A stretch of DNA of 64,000 nt. It comes from Paragonimus skrjabini miyazakii. Taxonomy: Eukaryota > Platyhelminthes > Trematoda > Plagiorchiida > Troglotrematidae. The translations under genes and the position numbers were made by a program. Location of the stretch: NCBI GenBank assembly GCA_014338405.1, contig JTDE01000171.1:285194-349193 (forward strand), in the 5' to 3' direction. This document shows, one piece after another, positions 9,361 to 21,097 of the stretch; the first letter of the stretch is position 1, and each line of letters starts with the position of its first letter. A model generated the notes under the pieces. The model made no database searches. It saw only the letters and a list, made by a program, of their open reading frames with translations, and was not told the origin of the DNA.

Positions 9361-12300
9361 TAAACAAAGGAAATGACTAAAATTACAGTCGGGCTGAATC
9401 ATGAAACCAACGCCATGCAAAGATTAACATTCAGTTGTGTTTGTGTTCGCCAAACCGGCTGCCGACGCCGGAGTAATCGGGCCTCAACGTACTTGATAAT
9501 TTGCAGTTTTGAGCATTCATCAGGACCGGTAATGGTATTACTGTGAGTGGTAGCTGCGGTTATCACTCAAGATACAGCCCGATGTGTACGTTTAACTAAT
9601 TAGTCTGTCGTCACATTTTGTTTTAATGCCCGTCAGATTGCCCGGATTGTGGAAAATGTATGTCAAAATATGTCAACTGGTAAGCCCAAAAGATTTTGGC
9701 TGCGCGTGTTCGCATTTCAACGACTACCCATCGACACTCATTACTGCACTTTAGTGTCCGCTCCCGTTTGTACTTACTCGTTGCCCGGTTTGGTTTGCTA
9801 AACCCTAATAAAACTGTCCGAATGTGAGCAGCACCTGACAACGAGATGATATTAATCACTGTACGCTGTCTATTACTAGTGGTTTGACCTCATAGAACAT
9901 TCATTTCGATCACGTTCGTTTCGACAAACAATGATATTCGGTTAATTCATCACCCAAACTGATGGCCAGATATTGGCCACAATTTTAATGATGAACGATC
10001 GGTGAACTGTTTGTATAAAACACTTCGTCATAATATTTTCGAGCTCCTAAAACGAATTACGTCAGCAGGCGAATGCGCCAGCTGATGATTCAACAAACTG
10101 TCTCCTTTATTGATCAATTTTCTTCAGCTTACGACAATCTATTCATTTTAATTAATAGTTATCTTTCTTCATCCAGCAGTACGTGTTGGCGTATTGGAGC
10201 TAGTTTGTGAGAGGGTAGCACGATCCACGGGTCAAGTATACAGAAGACCGCACATGCAATCCGCTAATTCTGTTTGTATGAGCAAATTTCATGAACTAAC
10301 TCCGCAACCTCTACCGGTAAAAGCCGTGCGGTTTTGTGCGATAAGCACCGAGGTTGCCTGCCAAAGAAAGCAGCTTGTTCCTTCAGAACATTGCAGATTG
10401 ACCGCATAAAAAGTAAGCGGTTTTAAAGGAGGTGTTTGTCGTAATACTTAGTAAGATGCGTTGGGTTTGTTGCATTGTCCGGATCGGTTTGACACGAAAA
10501 TGATTTTGGAAATCTTACGCGAGTTGAAGGCACTCATAAAGAACAACCTGTTGTACGTTCGAACTGGTTTGACTGAGGGGTTTTCAAAAATGATTTTGCT
10601 AACTGAACGGAGAATATAATATGCTGTTGATTGTGATCGCTGAACAGAACAACCTCTCGATAAACCAAATCACTGAAACCTAATGCGATTGAGACGGCCA
10701 ACATTGATGCTTTTTCTATGATTAGATCGTTTGTGGTTCGATATCTGAATGATCAAAACTGCACTGGCCTGGTCTAGTACATCTTGGATTAGACATGTTC
10801 TCACGAAACTTAGCTGAAATCGACAGCCACATGTGGGTGGTTTGAGGCAATGATATTCCACACACTATGTATCATCTCTGGTAAAGCCTTCGTAATATGG
10901 TCACATAGAAGCAAGTTTCGTTGTTTTAGAGAGCTGTAACATAATTTAGACATTCATTTACATGGGAGAAGCAAGCGACTAAGTTGGAGCACATCACTTA
11001 TCGCTACAGGGTTTACTGTTCTTTGTCATCCGCATCCACTCTTACCCACAATATGTCTTTCATGTTGAAAACTGATAGTTAACTGTTTACGACTGTATCT
11101 ACTCGGCTCACATAAAGCATGTTGCCGTGATTACTCCTGGAAAGACCTAACACGATCCGACTTGTCACTATAAGAATCCTTCGTTTCATTTGCAATCCAG
11201 AAAAAGATATTCATTTACGCTGGTAGTTAAAAATTTGCCTCAAACCATCACACATTTTCTGCTGTTAGTCTTCCTTTCAAACCTTGAATCCTCGTGTCAA
11301 AACTCAGGTCATTAACACCTCCGCCCATGAGCATAAGACAAGCATGATTTTCTAGTTAGTGTACCTTGCATTTCCAAAAGACTTGTCCACGAGCCTTCAT
11401 CCAATTTGGCAAGACCAAATATGTTCGAAAATAGAGAAGAATGGACACCTTCTCCCCTGTAAGTTTTATTAGGATCGTCAGTTCTAAAACGCTGAACTCA
11501 TTCATTTGGCTTTTGTTAAAAATCATCCACCTTACTGACTTCAATCTGTAGAGGTAGAACTCTCGGGACATGAATGATAGTACAATAAAAACAGAATTTT
11601 TTAATCATGCTTCAGACGGATTTCGTTTTTTGTTCCATCAGGGGTTTTAAGATGGTCACAATACAAACGACAAGCACTATTTTGTATCAAAATTCCCTCA
11701 AGATGTTCTACCAAACACTTCCACTATTGGCAGTCATTTTTATAACTAAATTTTGGCAGGTAACCATGCAAAATGACAGTAAAAAAGTGTACTGCACTCA
11801 ATCGACAAACGTTTTCAGGAGTCAGTATAAAGCAAGTAGTCAGTGGCAATCGAACATGGGACTAAATTCGTAAAATTTGCCTGGATCTCTATGTTTACTG
11901 GTCTTTATTTGGTTTGACTCATCAGAAAGATACTGTAACTCGTAATTATAACGACTCAAACTTGCTGATTCTCATAAACCACAATTACTGTAGAGCACTT
12001 AGTAATTAACCACTATTCGCAATTTATGGATACTGGAAGACTGAACTTTTTGACCTTGACAGTGTTTGCCTGTGCCCAGTTGACCCATTGGATATTACCA
12101 GTAGTGATTGCAACGTCTTTGTCTGTGAATATTCCTAACGGTTTTTAACTCCATGAAAAGTACTCTGTACTTTGCGCAGTTTAAGTACTGCACGTGTCAT
12201 GTAGACTACATTCAATGTCTTGAGGCTGGTTTGTATACTGTCTTAAAGGACACTGACTTTAAACGGAGAAGGCATCTTAAACGTCAAAAACTCAGGAAAC

Positions 12301-14043
12301 ATTTATCAGTAATGCAATCGTAATTTCCGCGAATTTAAAACACTAATTACTCAAAAGGCTTATTTAGAGAGTAGGAATTAACATACTTTTCTGCTCAAAT
12401 TTGGACTGCATGATGGTCAGCCTGGTTCATATTATGATTTAACCTCTATTCTGAAGTGTAACTTATACAACATTCATAAACGAACAAGCTGTGACAACTA
12501 TCGTAATTAGCATACAAGTAACACAAGGATAATCCTATGAAAGAAGGATGTCAATGTTAGAGTTTCGCATGATATTTAACAATAAATAAATAAGAATTCC
12601 CCTCGTCAAAGTAGCCAATGTGGATATTACTATGATCATTAACCGATAGTGTTTTGCGTATGCTTAGGAAATAAAAAATTCAACCCCCTCGCAGATTCAC
12701 TAGTCTTTCAGGAGCCTTATCGCAGTCAAGGTTACATGTATTGTAAACGAAAAGTGTCTGTTGATAGTCAGACATCTGTCAGAAAAGAAGTCAAAGTCAA
12801 CACCACGTTTTTGCATATGTGTCATATATTTTCAAAGAACGCAAAATATTTAGTGGGCAAAAGTCAGTGGCAGTATAACTGGACAGTCCCAGTCGCAGAA
12901 TTGTATTACTTAAGAAAAAAGAAGTGATTTCACAGGATTTGATGATCACGGAAGTTTTACAGATTAATTTTGCTTCAGATCCTATGGCTTGGGGGATTTA
13001 ATGATTGATAGCACCGTACTTTTGAATCATGTCAGTTCAGACATTTTGGCTTCACAAATAATCCACTGTACTGAACCAGCACAACATATTCATCGTCTCC
13101 AATTGATATTTCGTCTGAATTGAAGAACAAGACTAGCGTCACTAATTGCATTCGTTAGAAAACTTCATAGTGTAGATTGCATAACTTTTCACTAGGTTCA
13201 CGGGTGCGCACAAAGAGCACCACGATTTTCTCAAACTCACTGTCCTAGTTATCACTTCGTTTGGCAATATCTCCTCGTCGTGATCGTCTATTAGTATGTG
13301 ATACTGCAAATTTGCTAATTAGAGTCATGGAGATGTCACATTATAACTTTACTGTTTTACCATTCCATCGTGTATTCTGTCCACCAAAACATCGAGTGTA
13401 TGAACTCTTACGATAGTGTTAACTCAACCAGAAAGATAAACACCTTGACTTACTTCACATTTTTTATATCATGGACATGTTTATTGCAGCAGCGGATTAC
13501 CCATACCCAATTCCAACGATGCAGAAGATAGGGAAATTAACAAACTGGCACTTGTTTCGGATTAGTTTGCTATAGGACAAATAAAGTCCAGCCTCGATAA
13601 TTGCGCCGCCTTATTAAAAATCGTTGTTTTCAGGGCGTAGATTTCATTAAAACACAAGCACCCCAACAGCAGTGATAACGCCACTGGGATCACCAGTGGG
13701 CAACTACGAAAATGTAAACCGAGTGACCGGAAGACCATCAAATATACAATGTACACATACTAGGATTGCAAACTTCGTCTCCGCTTGGGTACTGCCAGTC
13801 TACATAAATAAATGAACCAGGTAACTGTGAACGTTACTGCAAAATGCAAGGTGGTTGGTTAAGTTACAGCCAGTAAGTGGTGTTAGCTAAGATTTAACCA
13901 GAAAACATGCATTACTAGATTTGCAACAGACAATAACTTTCAACTGCAATCAAACACTTCATCGTCTGTACGTACTCCTGTCTGTGAGTAAACATTACGG
14001 CAGAACATTCTGCAACACGTTGCACAGGTGAGAATAAAAGAAA
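9361..14043. other. Unannotated stretch up to assembly gap
   Basis: I see no recognisable gene or repeat. The longest frames are below 100 codons (for example 92 codons at 12649-12927) and show no domain features. Diverged repeats too old to see by eye may be present. Confidence 0.35.
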
Positions 14044-14143
14044 NNNNNNNNNNNNNNNNNNNNNNNNNNNNNNNNNNNNNNNNNNNNNNNNNNNNNNNNN
14101 NNNNNNNNNNNNNNNNNNNNNNNNNNNNNNNNNNNNNNNNNNN
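14044..14143. other. Assembly gap (100 N)
   Basis: Exactly 100 N, a conventional placeholder for a gap of unknown size between contigs. Order and spacing across it are not certain. Confidence 0.99.
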
Positions 14144-14392
14144 ATTATCAGAACACTGACTACTGCGGTTCAAAGATGGATAAAGTAATTTTGGCAGATA
14201 ACTAAGTGGCAAGTGTGCAATAAAAGAGAATGAATAACACATACGCTAAAGCTTGTGTCTCTCTGTGCTCCGTTGAATAACTTCAACCTAAATGAAACCG
14301 ACATCATGTATCACGCGCTCTTAAATAGTAGGCTCCGACTTTTTTAACAGAAGTTCTCTGATGAGATATTAACATACAAGTTTACAAAAACT
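14144..14392. other. Unannotated stretch after gap
   Basis: No supported feature. Confidence 0.4.
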
Positions 14393-14720
14393 TTAAACAT
14401 CACCCACAATTGATCGCGGCTGTCGCATTCCAGTCGGCCCCTCTCGAAAGGAAGCACTAGACTCGAGATTCGCTTTCATTAGAGCTCGTCAGTAGTGCAT
14501 ATTCTTGTCATTGCTGGGACTAGAATTCCGGCCACGCTTTTCATGAGGAAACCGTGTTTACCACAGCGCCATTGACCTCACATTAGGCACGACTGAATTA
14601 TCATATGTGAACACTCAACCACTTTCGCTTGTGAGTAATGATCCGGTTGCACGATCGTCTCGAGGGAAGACGCAATAACTGTCTGTTAACTCCAGTCGAT
14701 AACCCCGCGATTAAGACTTC
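14393..14720 (-). repeat. SINE family 1, near full-length copy
   Basis: This minus-strand copy of about 328 bp is nearly collinear with the plus copy at 57485-57835. It includes the tRNA-like part (A-box-like GGCGCTGTGGTAAAC, B-box-like GAATTCTAGTCCC), the upstream segment ending TGACTGGAGTTAAC-like sequence and the body GGGGCCGACTGGAAT. tRNA-derived SINEs are transcribed by RNA polymerase III and mobilised by LINE proteins; that is family knowledge. Confidence 0.65.
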
Positions 14721-14789
14721 CTAGACAGGTCGAAATCTTCGACTTTATTGACCCACTAGCTGAATGATGAGTGGTCGAGAATTTGGTTT

Positions 14790-14987
14790 CTATTAAGTTT
14801 AAATCCCGGCCATGGTGAAAATATGCACTAGTGATGGGCTTTGCTAAGAGCGAAACTCGAGTCTAGTGTTTCTTTTCAAAAGAGGCCGACTGGAAAGTCT
14901 ATGGGAATGCGACAATTGCGATCAGATGTGGGTGATGTTTAACCAAATATTAACCAAATCCCCGACTACTTATCGGTAATCTAGAAA
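14790..14987 (+). repeat. SINE family 1, 5'-truncated copy
   Basis: It starts near the B box (AATCCCGGCC), runs through GCGAAACTCGAGTCTAGTG and GGCCGACTGGAAAGTCTATGG, and ends with the shared tail AAATCCCCGACTACTTATC-GGTAATC. It lies in opposite orientation to 14393-14720, 70 bp away. Confidence 0.65.
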
Positions 14988-15886
14988 AAGTCTTATGCCG
15001 CATCCCGTTAGACGTTTTATAAAACCTAGTTGTCTGTATGGGGGCATCAACCGTTCTGCTTGTGGTTTTTTATGATAGATCTCATCATTCTCTGTAATAA
15101 CGTCACAACAATGGCGCTACTTGCTGGAATAGTGGGGTGTCTCCAGTGTTTTTGTTTGCGTGTATCGATCCGGAGTTTTACGTTGACTAAGACTACGGTC
15201 TTTTCGAGCAAATCCAGGTCAGCCAGGTGAAGGGGAGCAGCCAGTCGAAAGTCAGATGCGTCCATATAGATGTATATCACACTACCGGCCGCACAGGAAT
15301 ACCGGGAACGTGAGGCGCGATCCAGTGAGCCTACAGCAGAACTAGTTTTTTAGTTGTGTTGCAATTAAAAAAGCAGGTTAGAGGAGATATTCTCAAACAA
15401 AGGGCACCCTGGTCCCCCACGGGTTGACCGTGACAGCCGAAATTCTATCCATTAGGGTCAAAAAATCTCGACATCATTCAGAGGCCTCCAAACGCATACA
15501 CTGTACACAGCGGCGATCACATTCAGGCATCGAAATCATTATGCCTGAAAATTCAGGGTAACCAAGCCCCTAAATGTCAAGTAAGTCAAACTGTTCCATC
15601 ATTGGCCTTGTATACAGTCTGCCAAGGATACCTTACCTCATAATGTACCTCACTTAACACTTGTGAGTCAAAAGCGCCGAAAAGAGCCACGAAACCTTGT
15701 CTTCTACTGTCTCATGTTTGAGACTTTTGAGTCAGAGATTCGAGGTGGTATTCTTCAAATCAACTCTTTCTCGGAGGTAAAAATCGACGGGAAATTAACA
15801 GGATTACTGGCTGCTCTGACAGACAATTCACAAGACATTTATCCTCTTCCTTCTTTCCTTCCAAGCTCCTCCTCAAATCAAAATAA
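14988..15886. other. Unannotated stretch
   Basis: There is no supported feature. A frame at 15663-15932 overlaps the start of the RTE relic only in its last codons, and is otherwise unrecognised. Confidence 0.4.
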
Positions 15887-17430
15887 CTGGAAAACATTCG
15901 CGCTTTCAACGTTCGTACTCTCCGGTAAATAAGTCAGGAGGCTTCTCTTGAGAACAACCTCTCCGGCCAGGTACTGTATATTTGCTATGCATTCGAAGCG
16001 ATCTCCTACGATTCGAGCATTGTCCTTCACTTGGGCTCCCACCTAGGGAATATTATGGGCTATTGTTTCGTTCACAGGACTTCCGGTGAGCCCTCCACTG
16101 GGCTATATGGCACAGCAATGTTCGACCGGATCCCAGTGACCGATCATCTATGTGCAGTCAGATTTAGCAACTCACTCAGCCGGTCTGAAGAGTTCGTCTA
16201 CACAGACCGAAAAGCGCTGCATATTTATGACATTTGCGTACGTCTCAGAGGAAAGTAGTTCAAACACTGTTAAAAACGCCTTCCACGATATAATCTGTCA
16301 TCTTATAGAACAAATTAGACACTTGGACATCGTTGTACTTGCTGCTGTTATGACAACACAACTCGATCTTACCTCCTATGACAAATGGCTACGAGGTGTG
16401 TTCGATGTATGTGCGGGACGCACTGGAAACAGCGACTGTCCTGGCCAACACTTCTTAACAATGATGATAATAGTCTGTTGTAGGAAGTGACTACATTCGT
16501 TTGTTCCACATGTGAGACTGAAGATGGGTCTCGTGTCTACTGCGGATCAACAGTCACATCAATTTCTACCAAAAGTGTTATAACATTAAGTAACAACCAC
16601 AGAGACATTAGCCCTGTCTCTGTCACACCATAGTGCGGCCGCGTCTGGAACACAGAATTAATCAGAGGCGAGAAAAACGGGCAGATTTCCGCTCTGGTCT
16701 TGGGTGTACCGTATTTATCCGCATCTTGCAACAGACAGTGTAGAATCAATACTTCTTTTTTATCTAACGGTCAGGGTATTTTTGAAACATAAGACTGCTG
16801 TTGACTTTGTTGTTCGTCAAACTTACTGGTTTTGTCTTCATCGCAGAGGAGTCCCAATGAATTATGTCAGTTCGCTGACATCGTTGAATGTCTTCTCTGA
16901 TGCAGAGTTAGTGCGTATTGACAACTATCTTGAGCGTCCTGCACGTCAAGTGGAGTTCGGAATTATGCATTTTTCGAATCAGTTGACGAACAATTTTGTG
17001 CAAATGGTGCTCGGAGGTTTCCAAGATCTTGAGGTGTAACATCTTTCGGTTAGTTAGCTGGCTGACAGTGAAAGCGTGGATGACAGTGCTCTAACTGCTT
17101 GTGAGGCAGAGAACAAGCAAACCATGCTGAATCGGTTGAATAACAGGGCTGGCCTGTATGATATATACCTCGCATCTTCAAAGCACAGTGTTGACAAGAG
17201 ACTAGAGTAGCACTGACCTTCTGTTTGCTTCTGCTAATAGGTCGCTGGAGACCTGTCGATGGCTTCGGTTAACAGGGTTGTGTCATCTGGCCTTCCCGTA
17301 GCACTGATTATGAACTTTTCACGAGGAACGCGAAAGCACGTTTTGCACTCGCCAACCTGTCAGTTGTAGCGACACGAAATCGTCCATTTGTCGACTGAAG
17401 GCAGAGATTACAGTACGTATATGCACTCAT
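15887..17430 (+). pseudogene. RTE-type LINE relic: endonuclease and reverse transcriptase
   Basis: Pieces in several frames follow the order of an RTE ORF. The AP endonuclease start reads NVRTLR (about 15908), then VTDHLCAVRFSNS (about 16140), FAYVSEESSSNTVKNAFHDI and IVVLAAVMTTQLD (16230-16375), corresponding to the family's VVAGDFNAQ block with the catalytic residues lost. RT follows at 16790-17039 (WFCLHRRGVPMNYVSSL, then a degenerate segment ending MVLGGFQDLEV). The position of the catalytic YADD reads SVDD near 17075, followed by TMLNRLNNRAGLY. The C-terminal part reaches AKARFALANL and, in another frame, LSTEGRDYSTYMHS by 17430, where similarity stops. Many stops and frameshifts show long decay. 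The last part of the ORF is not here, but a fragment starting at that point lies at 60110-60640. Confidence 0.75.
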
Positions 17431-19256
17431 TTTTTCTCCATAGATCAAATGTCTAGCCAGTTCATACGGAAGATATATACAAACTCTCGGTGGACGATTA
17501 CTGTTGTCTCAGCCAACTAGCCGTCATCAAATGGACCGACGTTGTGAACAACATGACAGTAGGCCTGAGTTTATTTGGAAATTAGGCAGGTTAACCACCG
17601 ATAACCCAAATTTTGTGAATGCACGATCTTCCCTGTTAGGATCACATAATCCATATGTTAGTGGAGAGCCTGTCGTAGTGCGCAATGTTCAATATGAGTA
17701 CTGAGCGACCCAGTCGAACGAGGTCGCTAGGCGCGACTTACCTGGTTGATGAGTGCGCGATTGTCCACCCTACAGGCTGGCACTGGGTCTGAGCCAGTAG
17801 TTTGTGCCTATCCGTGTGTTCTTTTTGTGGAGTGTTTTTGCTTTTCCTCCTCCCTTTTTTTCTCCGCTAAACAATTGTACCTATCTTTTCTCCACAATAT
17901 TGCGGACAGCCGTCAAGACCAGATGCACTCCGAACCATTGCACTTACGAGCACACATGATGATTATTACAGTGATGATGAATACGTGTATTTAGACAAGA
18001 TCATGATACATTCTGCCAATGTAAGTTAGCAGAATGACGGCTTCAATATACATGACAACCAGAAATACTTACCGTGGTTAATACTTTCTTTCAAAATGTC
18101 ACTTCTTTCTAGTGAGCTGAACGGGATAGGCAGATGACACAAATTAGCATAGTTATTCGTGTCACAAACACACTCGCCTATCGTAACACTGAGACCAGCA
18201 GGAAAACAAAATCAGTCGTTCTTGAATAAAATGTACCAAATGATTCTGATCCATGAATACCGACAATGCCAGTGAACAATGTATGAACCCATAAAGTCGA
18301 CTATTAGAGACCGACTGAAAACGTTTGATGGATGCATCTACGCATTGCGTTTGTTCAACTGATCACTAACAGTGTTACACAGAGAACAGTATGTTGTGAC
18401 GCTCCACGGTCAGGGAGTTGAAGTATGTCTCCAGCCATGTAAAATCTGTCACGTCGGGTTACTCCGATCATCCTTGACTAACTGCTCAGTGGAAGCTGCA
18501 ATTCAACTTGGTTGTAAATTACTACGGACGATATTATTGGACTTCAAATAATCAACTGAAACGCACCACAAAAATAGTGCGGCGTATAATTTTGGACGTT
18601 GTAGTTTTTACTTTGGCTAAACTTGGCTGAGTGATATCACGCTCAGGACTTTTGTGACCTGAATATCAACCTCGGTAAACATACCAATACCATAGCCATC
18701 ATCCCGACCTATGAACAACACCACAACTGTTCACAACTGTCGGAAACTTTTAGTACAGTCTCCCAGAATCTATTTCATCAACCCTAAGGGTCATTAATGA
18801 AGGAGATTATTGTAATATTGTACATTTTTCACTCGGTTCATCAGTACCGGAAAAAATACCGCGATACATCTGCATTTCATTTATTCCTTCCAGTTGCGGG
18901 CAAAAAACATTAGGGTGTAAGAACTATGGAAATAACGACCAAAAATATATCCATCGAACAAAGATGAACTGTTCGAATTCACCGGCCATGACATTGCAGA
19001 GTCATAAGTCGTTACTGAGTAATGTTGCCTCAGAAAACGCCGGTATAATGAACATTTCGACAGCACTCTTAAACTTGGAATCAACCGACCGGGTCAACAA
19101 CGTGACCTGCTTCCACGCAGTTACTTGTAAACGACAAAGTCATATTTCAGTAAGCACATGCTGCTAGTTTTAGCAGTAACGTCATAGCGAGCACTCACTA
19201 GTTCGGTGTATGTTCAGCTATTCTTGTCTTTTTATATTGGTCTGTTCTGCCAATAC
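17431..19256. other. Unannotated stretch
   Basis: No supported gene. The frames of 60-82 codons are unrecognised. Confidence 0.4.
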
Positions 19257-19443
19257 TGACGTCGAATAAAGAAGACAGTAGGATGATATTGCACGATTTA
19301 TGTCCGAACAAATCTCGATGCATCTTTACGAATGCATACTACAGACCATTTATATACCAGTGAGAAAACAAACAAGATACCAGAGAAAGTCAGTTGTCAG
19401 AGTGCACAATCATTGTCACTACCTAGGTAGTGACAACCCTACA
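19257..19443 (-). repeat. Inverted pLTR of PLE copy C
   Basis: The outer part (19257-19311, GATTTATGTCCG...) and inner part (19395-19443, GTCAGAGTGCACAAT and the palindrome) both match the reverse complement of 20978-21097. An 83-bp segment between them has no counterpart on the right. The inner edge contains a perfect 22-bp palindrome at 19414-19435. Confidence 0.8.
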
Positions 19444-20263
19444 AGCCCTGCAAGACCAGACAACCCGGTAGACATCGAGCAGCGTATCAATAGAAAACTA
19501 CAAGTATTGCATGAAGGTTACTTCATCAATGAAGCAACCTTTAAATATCTAAAGTCAAATGGAACCCAGGTTCCACAGCTATATGGGCTCCCGAAACTTC
19601 ACAAACCCGGATTTTCACTCACCATAACACAAAGTAGCTAAATGGTACGCGAAACTTCTGAAACCCATTCGAGACCGGATTACTCAGTTCTATCTGAAAG
19701 ATAGTTTCGAACTAGCCGGCTTACTTGAAACAATGATTATTTGGGATAAGTATTTATGCTCATTTGATGTACAGTCGCTGTTCACGAACGTTCCACTAGA
19801 CGAATGTATCGAATTCCTGCTTTCTTATATGGGGGCGCACCATCTAGAATTTGAAGTACCCGAAAGCGAATTAGAACAACTACTACTGCTCTGTACCAAA
19901 AATGTCAGCTTCGTTTTCCAAGACTCTGTCTACAAGCAAATTGGTGGGGTAGCTATGAGTAGCCCGCTGGGCACCATTCTGGCAGACATTTTTGTGGTAA
20001 AACTTGAGCAACAAATGACAGGACAGTTATCCTCAGTGCAGTTATACAAGAGATACGTCGATGATATTTCTCTCATCGCAGACAATCAACTGCATGCACA
20101 GAGCCTATTTGATCAGATGAATTCTTTGCACCCAAACATACATTTCAGTATGGAAGGCGAGAATCAAAACAGTCTACCATTTCTGGATATATGCATCAGA
20201 AGAAATGCAGATGGTTCAGTTCAACGAAAAGTCCATCGCAAGAGCACTGGGACAAGTCAGTAA
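19444..20263 (+). pseudogene. PLE reverse transcriptase, near-complete palm
   Basis: The first frame carries LQVLHEGYFINEATFKYL and the PxxYGLPKLHKPG block that marks PLE and telomerase-like reverse transcriptases. A +1 change near 19640 moves to a frame with AKLLKPIRDRITQFYLKDSF, then motif A CSFDVQSLFTNVPL (first catalytic Asp at 19766-19768), motif B GGVAMSSPLGTILADIF and motif C YKRYVDDI (20045-20068) with both catalytic Asp present. The thumb-side block LPFLDICIRR follows before a stop. All three catalytic aspartates are intact, but the frame is broken. PLE RTs copy RNA at a nicked target, as known for the family. Confidence 0.88.
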
Positions 20264-20999
20264 CTGCATTTTGAAAGCTTGTTCCCCGATCCTATAAACA
20301 AAGTTTGGTGCGCACTTTGCTTGATCGGACCAGACGTATTTGTACTGATGACATTGTGCACGAAGAGATGGCCATGTTATAGACCACCCTACAACGAAAC
20401 GGTTGCCCTGAACCGTTTATTGCAAGATTTAAGCGACACATTGACATAAGAATTCGACCCGACACAGTGTCCAAAAGCCGGTATTTCTTCGTCTTCTCTT
20501 TAAAGGTGATGAGGTGTGACAACTTATTCACCGTCATTTGGTTAGTTCTGTCGCGAGAACATACAATGCAGTTGCCCCAGTGATTCTGTTCAGAACAATG
20601 CGGATTCCAACGCCCTGTGTGAAACAACCGGTGCCCGAGTCAGCCAAATCTAACGTTATCTATGAATATCGATGTAGATGCGGAGCATTCTTCATAGGCA
20701 GGACTGAGTGCCAGTTGAGAACCATAGTCATGGAGCACATCCCGAAGTGGGCCAAGAAACCGGTCAGGCAAACACATGACGTCACGGTGGCGCATAGAAA
20801 CAGAGAGCCTGCGTCATCCACTGCACGTCATATTCTAATGACTCAACACCAATCCGATCCCACAACGGCAATTCGCGTTATCTACTCAACGTCACACAGG
20901 GGAACACTGCGCTATGCTGAAGCTGTTGCAATCCGAAAGTTCAAACCCGTGTTGTGCGTTCAGCAACAACTGTTTGTAGGGTTGTCACTACTTAGGTAG
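20264..20999 (+). pseudogene. PLE linker and GIY-YIG endonuclease
   Basis: Continuing from the RT, a frame carries SLVRTLLDRTRRICTDDIVHEEMAML, one stop, then TLQRNGCPEPFIARFKRHIDIRIRP. The endonuclease frame (20538-20999) reads ARTYNAVAPVILF, VIYEYRCRCGAFFIGRT with the paired cysteines, VMEHIPKW, a long insert and SSTARHILMTQH, ending AVAIRKFKPVLCVQQQLF. The second half-motif is FIGRT instead of YIGRT. The stop codon of the endonuclease lies inside the degenerate palindrome that begins the downstream repeat. Confidence 0.85.
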
Positions 21000-21097
21000 T
21001 CACAATAATTGTGCACTCTGACAACTGCAGTGAAATTTGTCCGGACATAAATCATGTAACATCAGCCTATTGTCCTCCTTATTTAGATAGTGACGTC
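20978..21097 (+). repeat. Forward pLTR of PLE copy C
   Basis: It overlaps the last codons of the endonuclease and extends past TTGTCCGGACATAAATC. No clear hammerhead core on the sense strand was seen in this family. Confidence 0.8.

Larger units (their letters stand above)
19257..21097 (+). mobile_element. PLE copy C, the most complete in the window
   Basis: An inverted flanking repeat (19257-19443), an RT with nearly all palm motifs, a linker, an endonuclease and a forward flanking repeat (20978-21097) make up this copy. The left repeat is the reverse complement of the right, except for about 80 extra bases (19312-19394). The coding part needs at least two frame changes and one in-frame stop, so it is inactive. 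Confidence 0.85.

Noticed and set aside
13940..14242. A 100-codon minus-strand frame
   Set aside because: It spans the run of 100 N, so its continuity is unknown.
20978..21097. A hammerhead in the pLTR of PLE copy C
   Set aside because: A CTGATG occurs on the strand opposite to the element sense and there is no GAAA box, unlike the other families.
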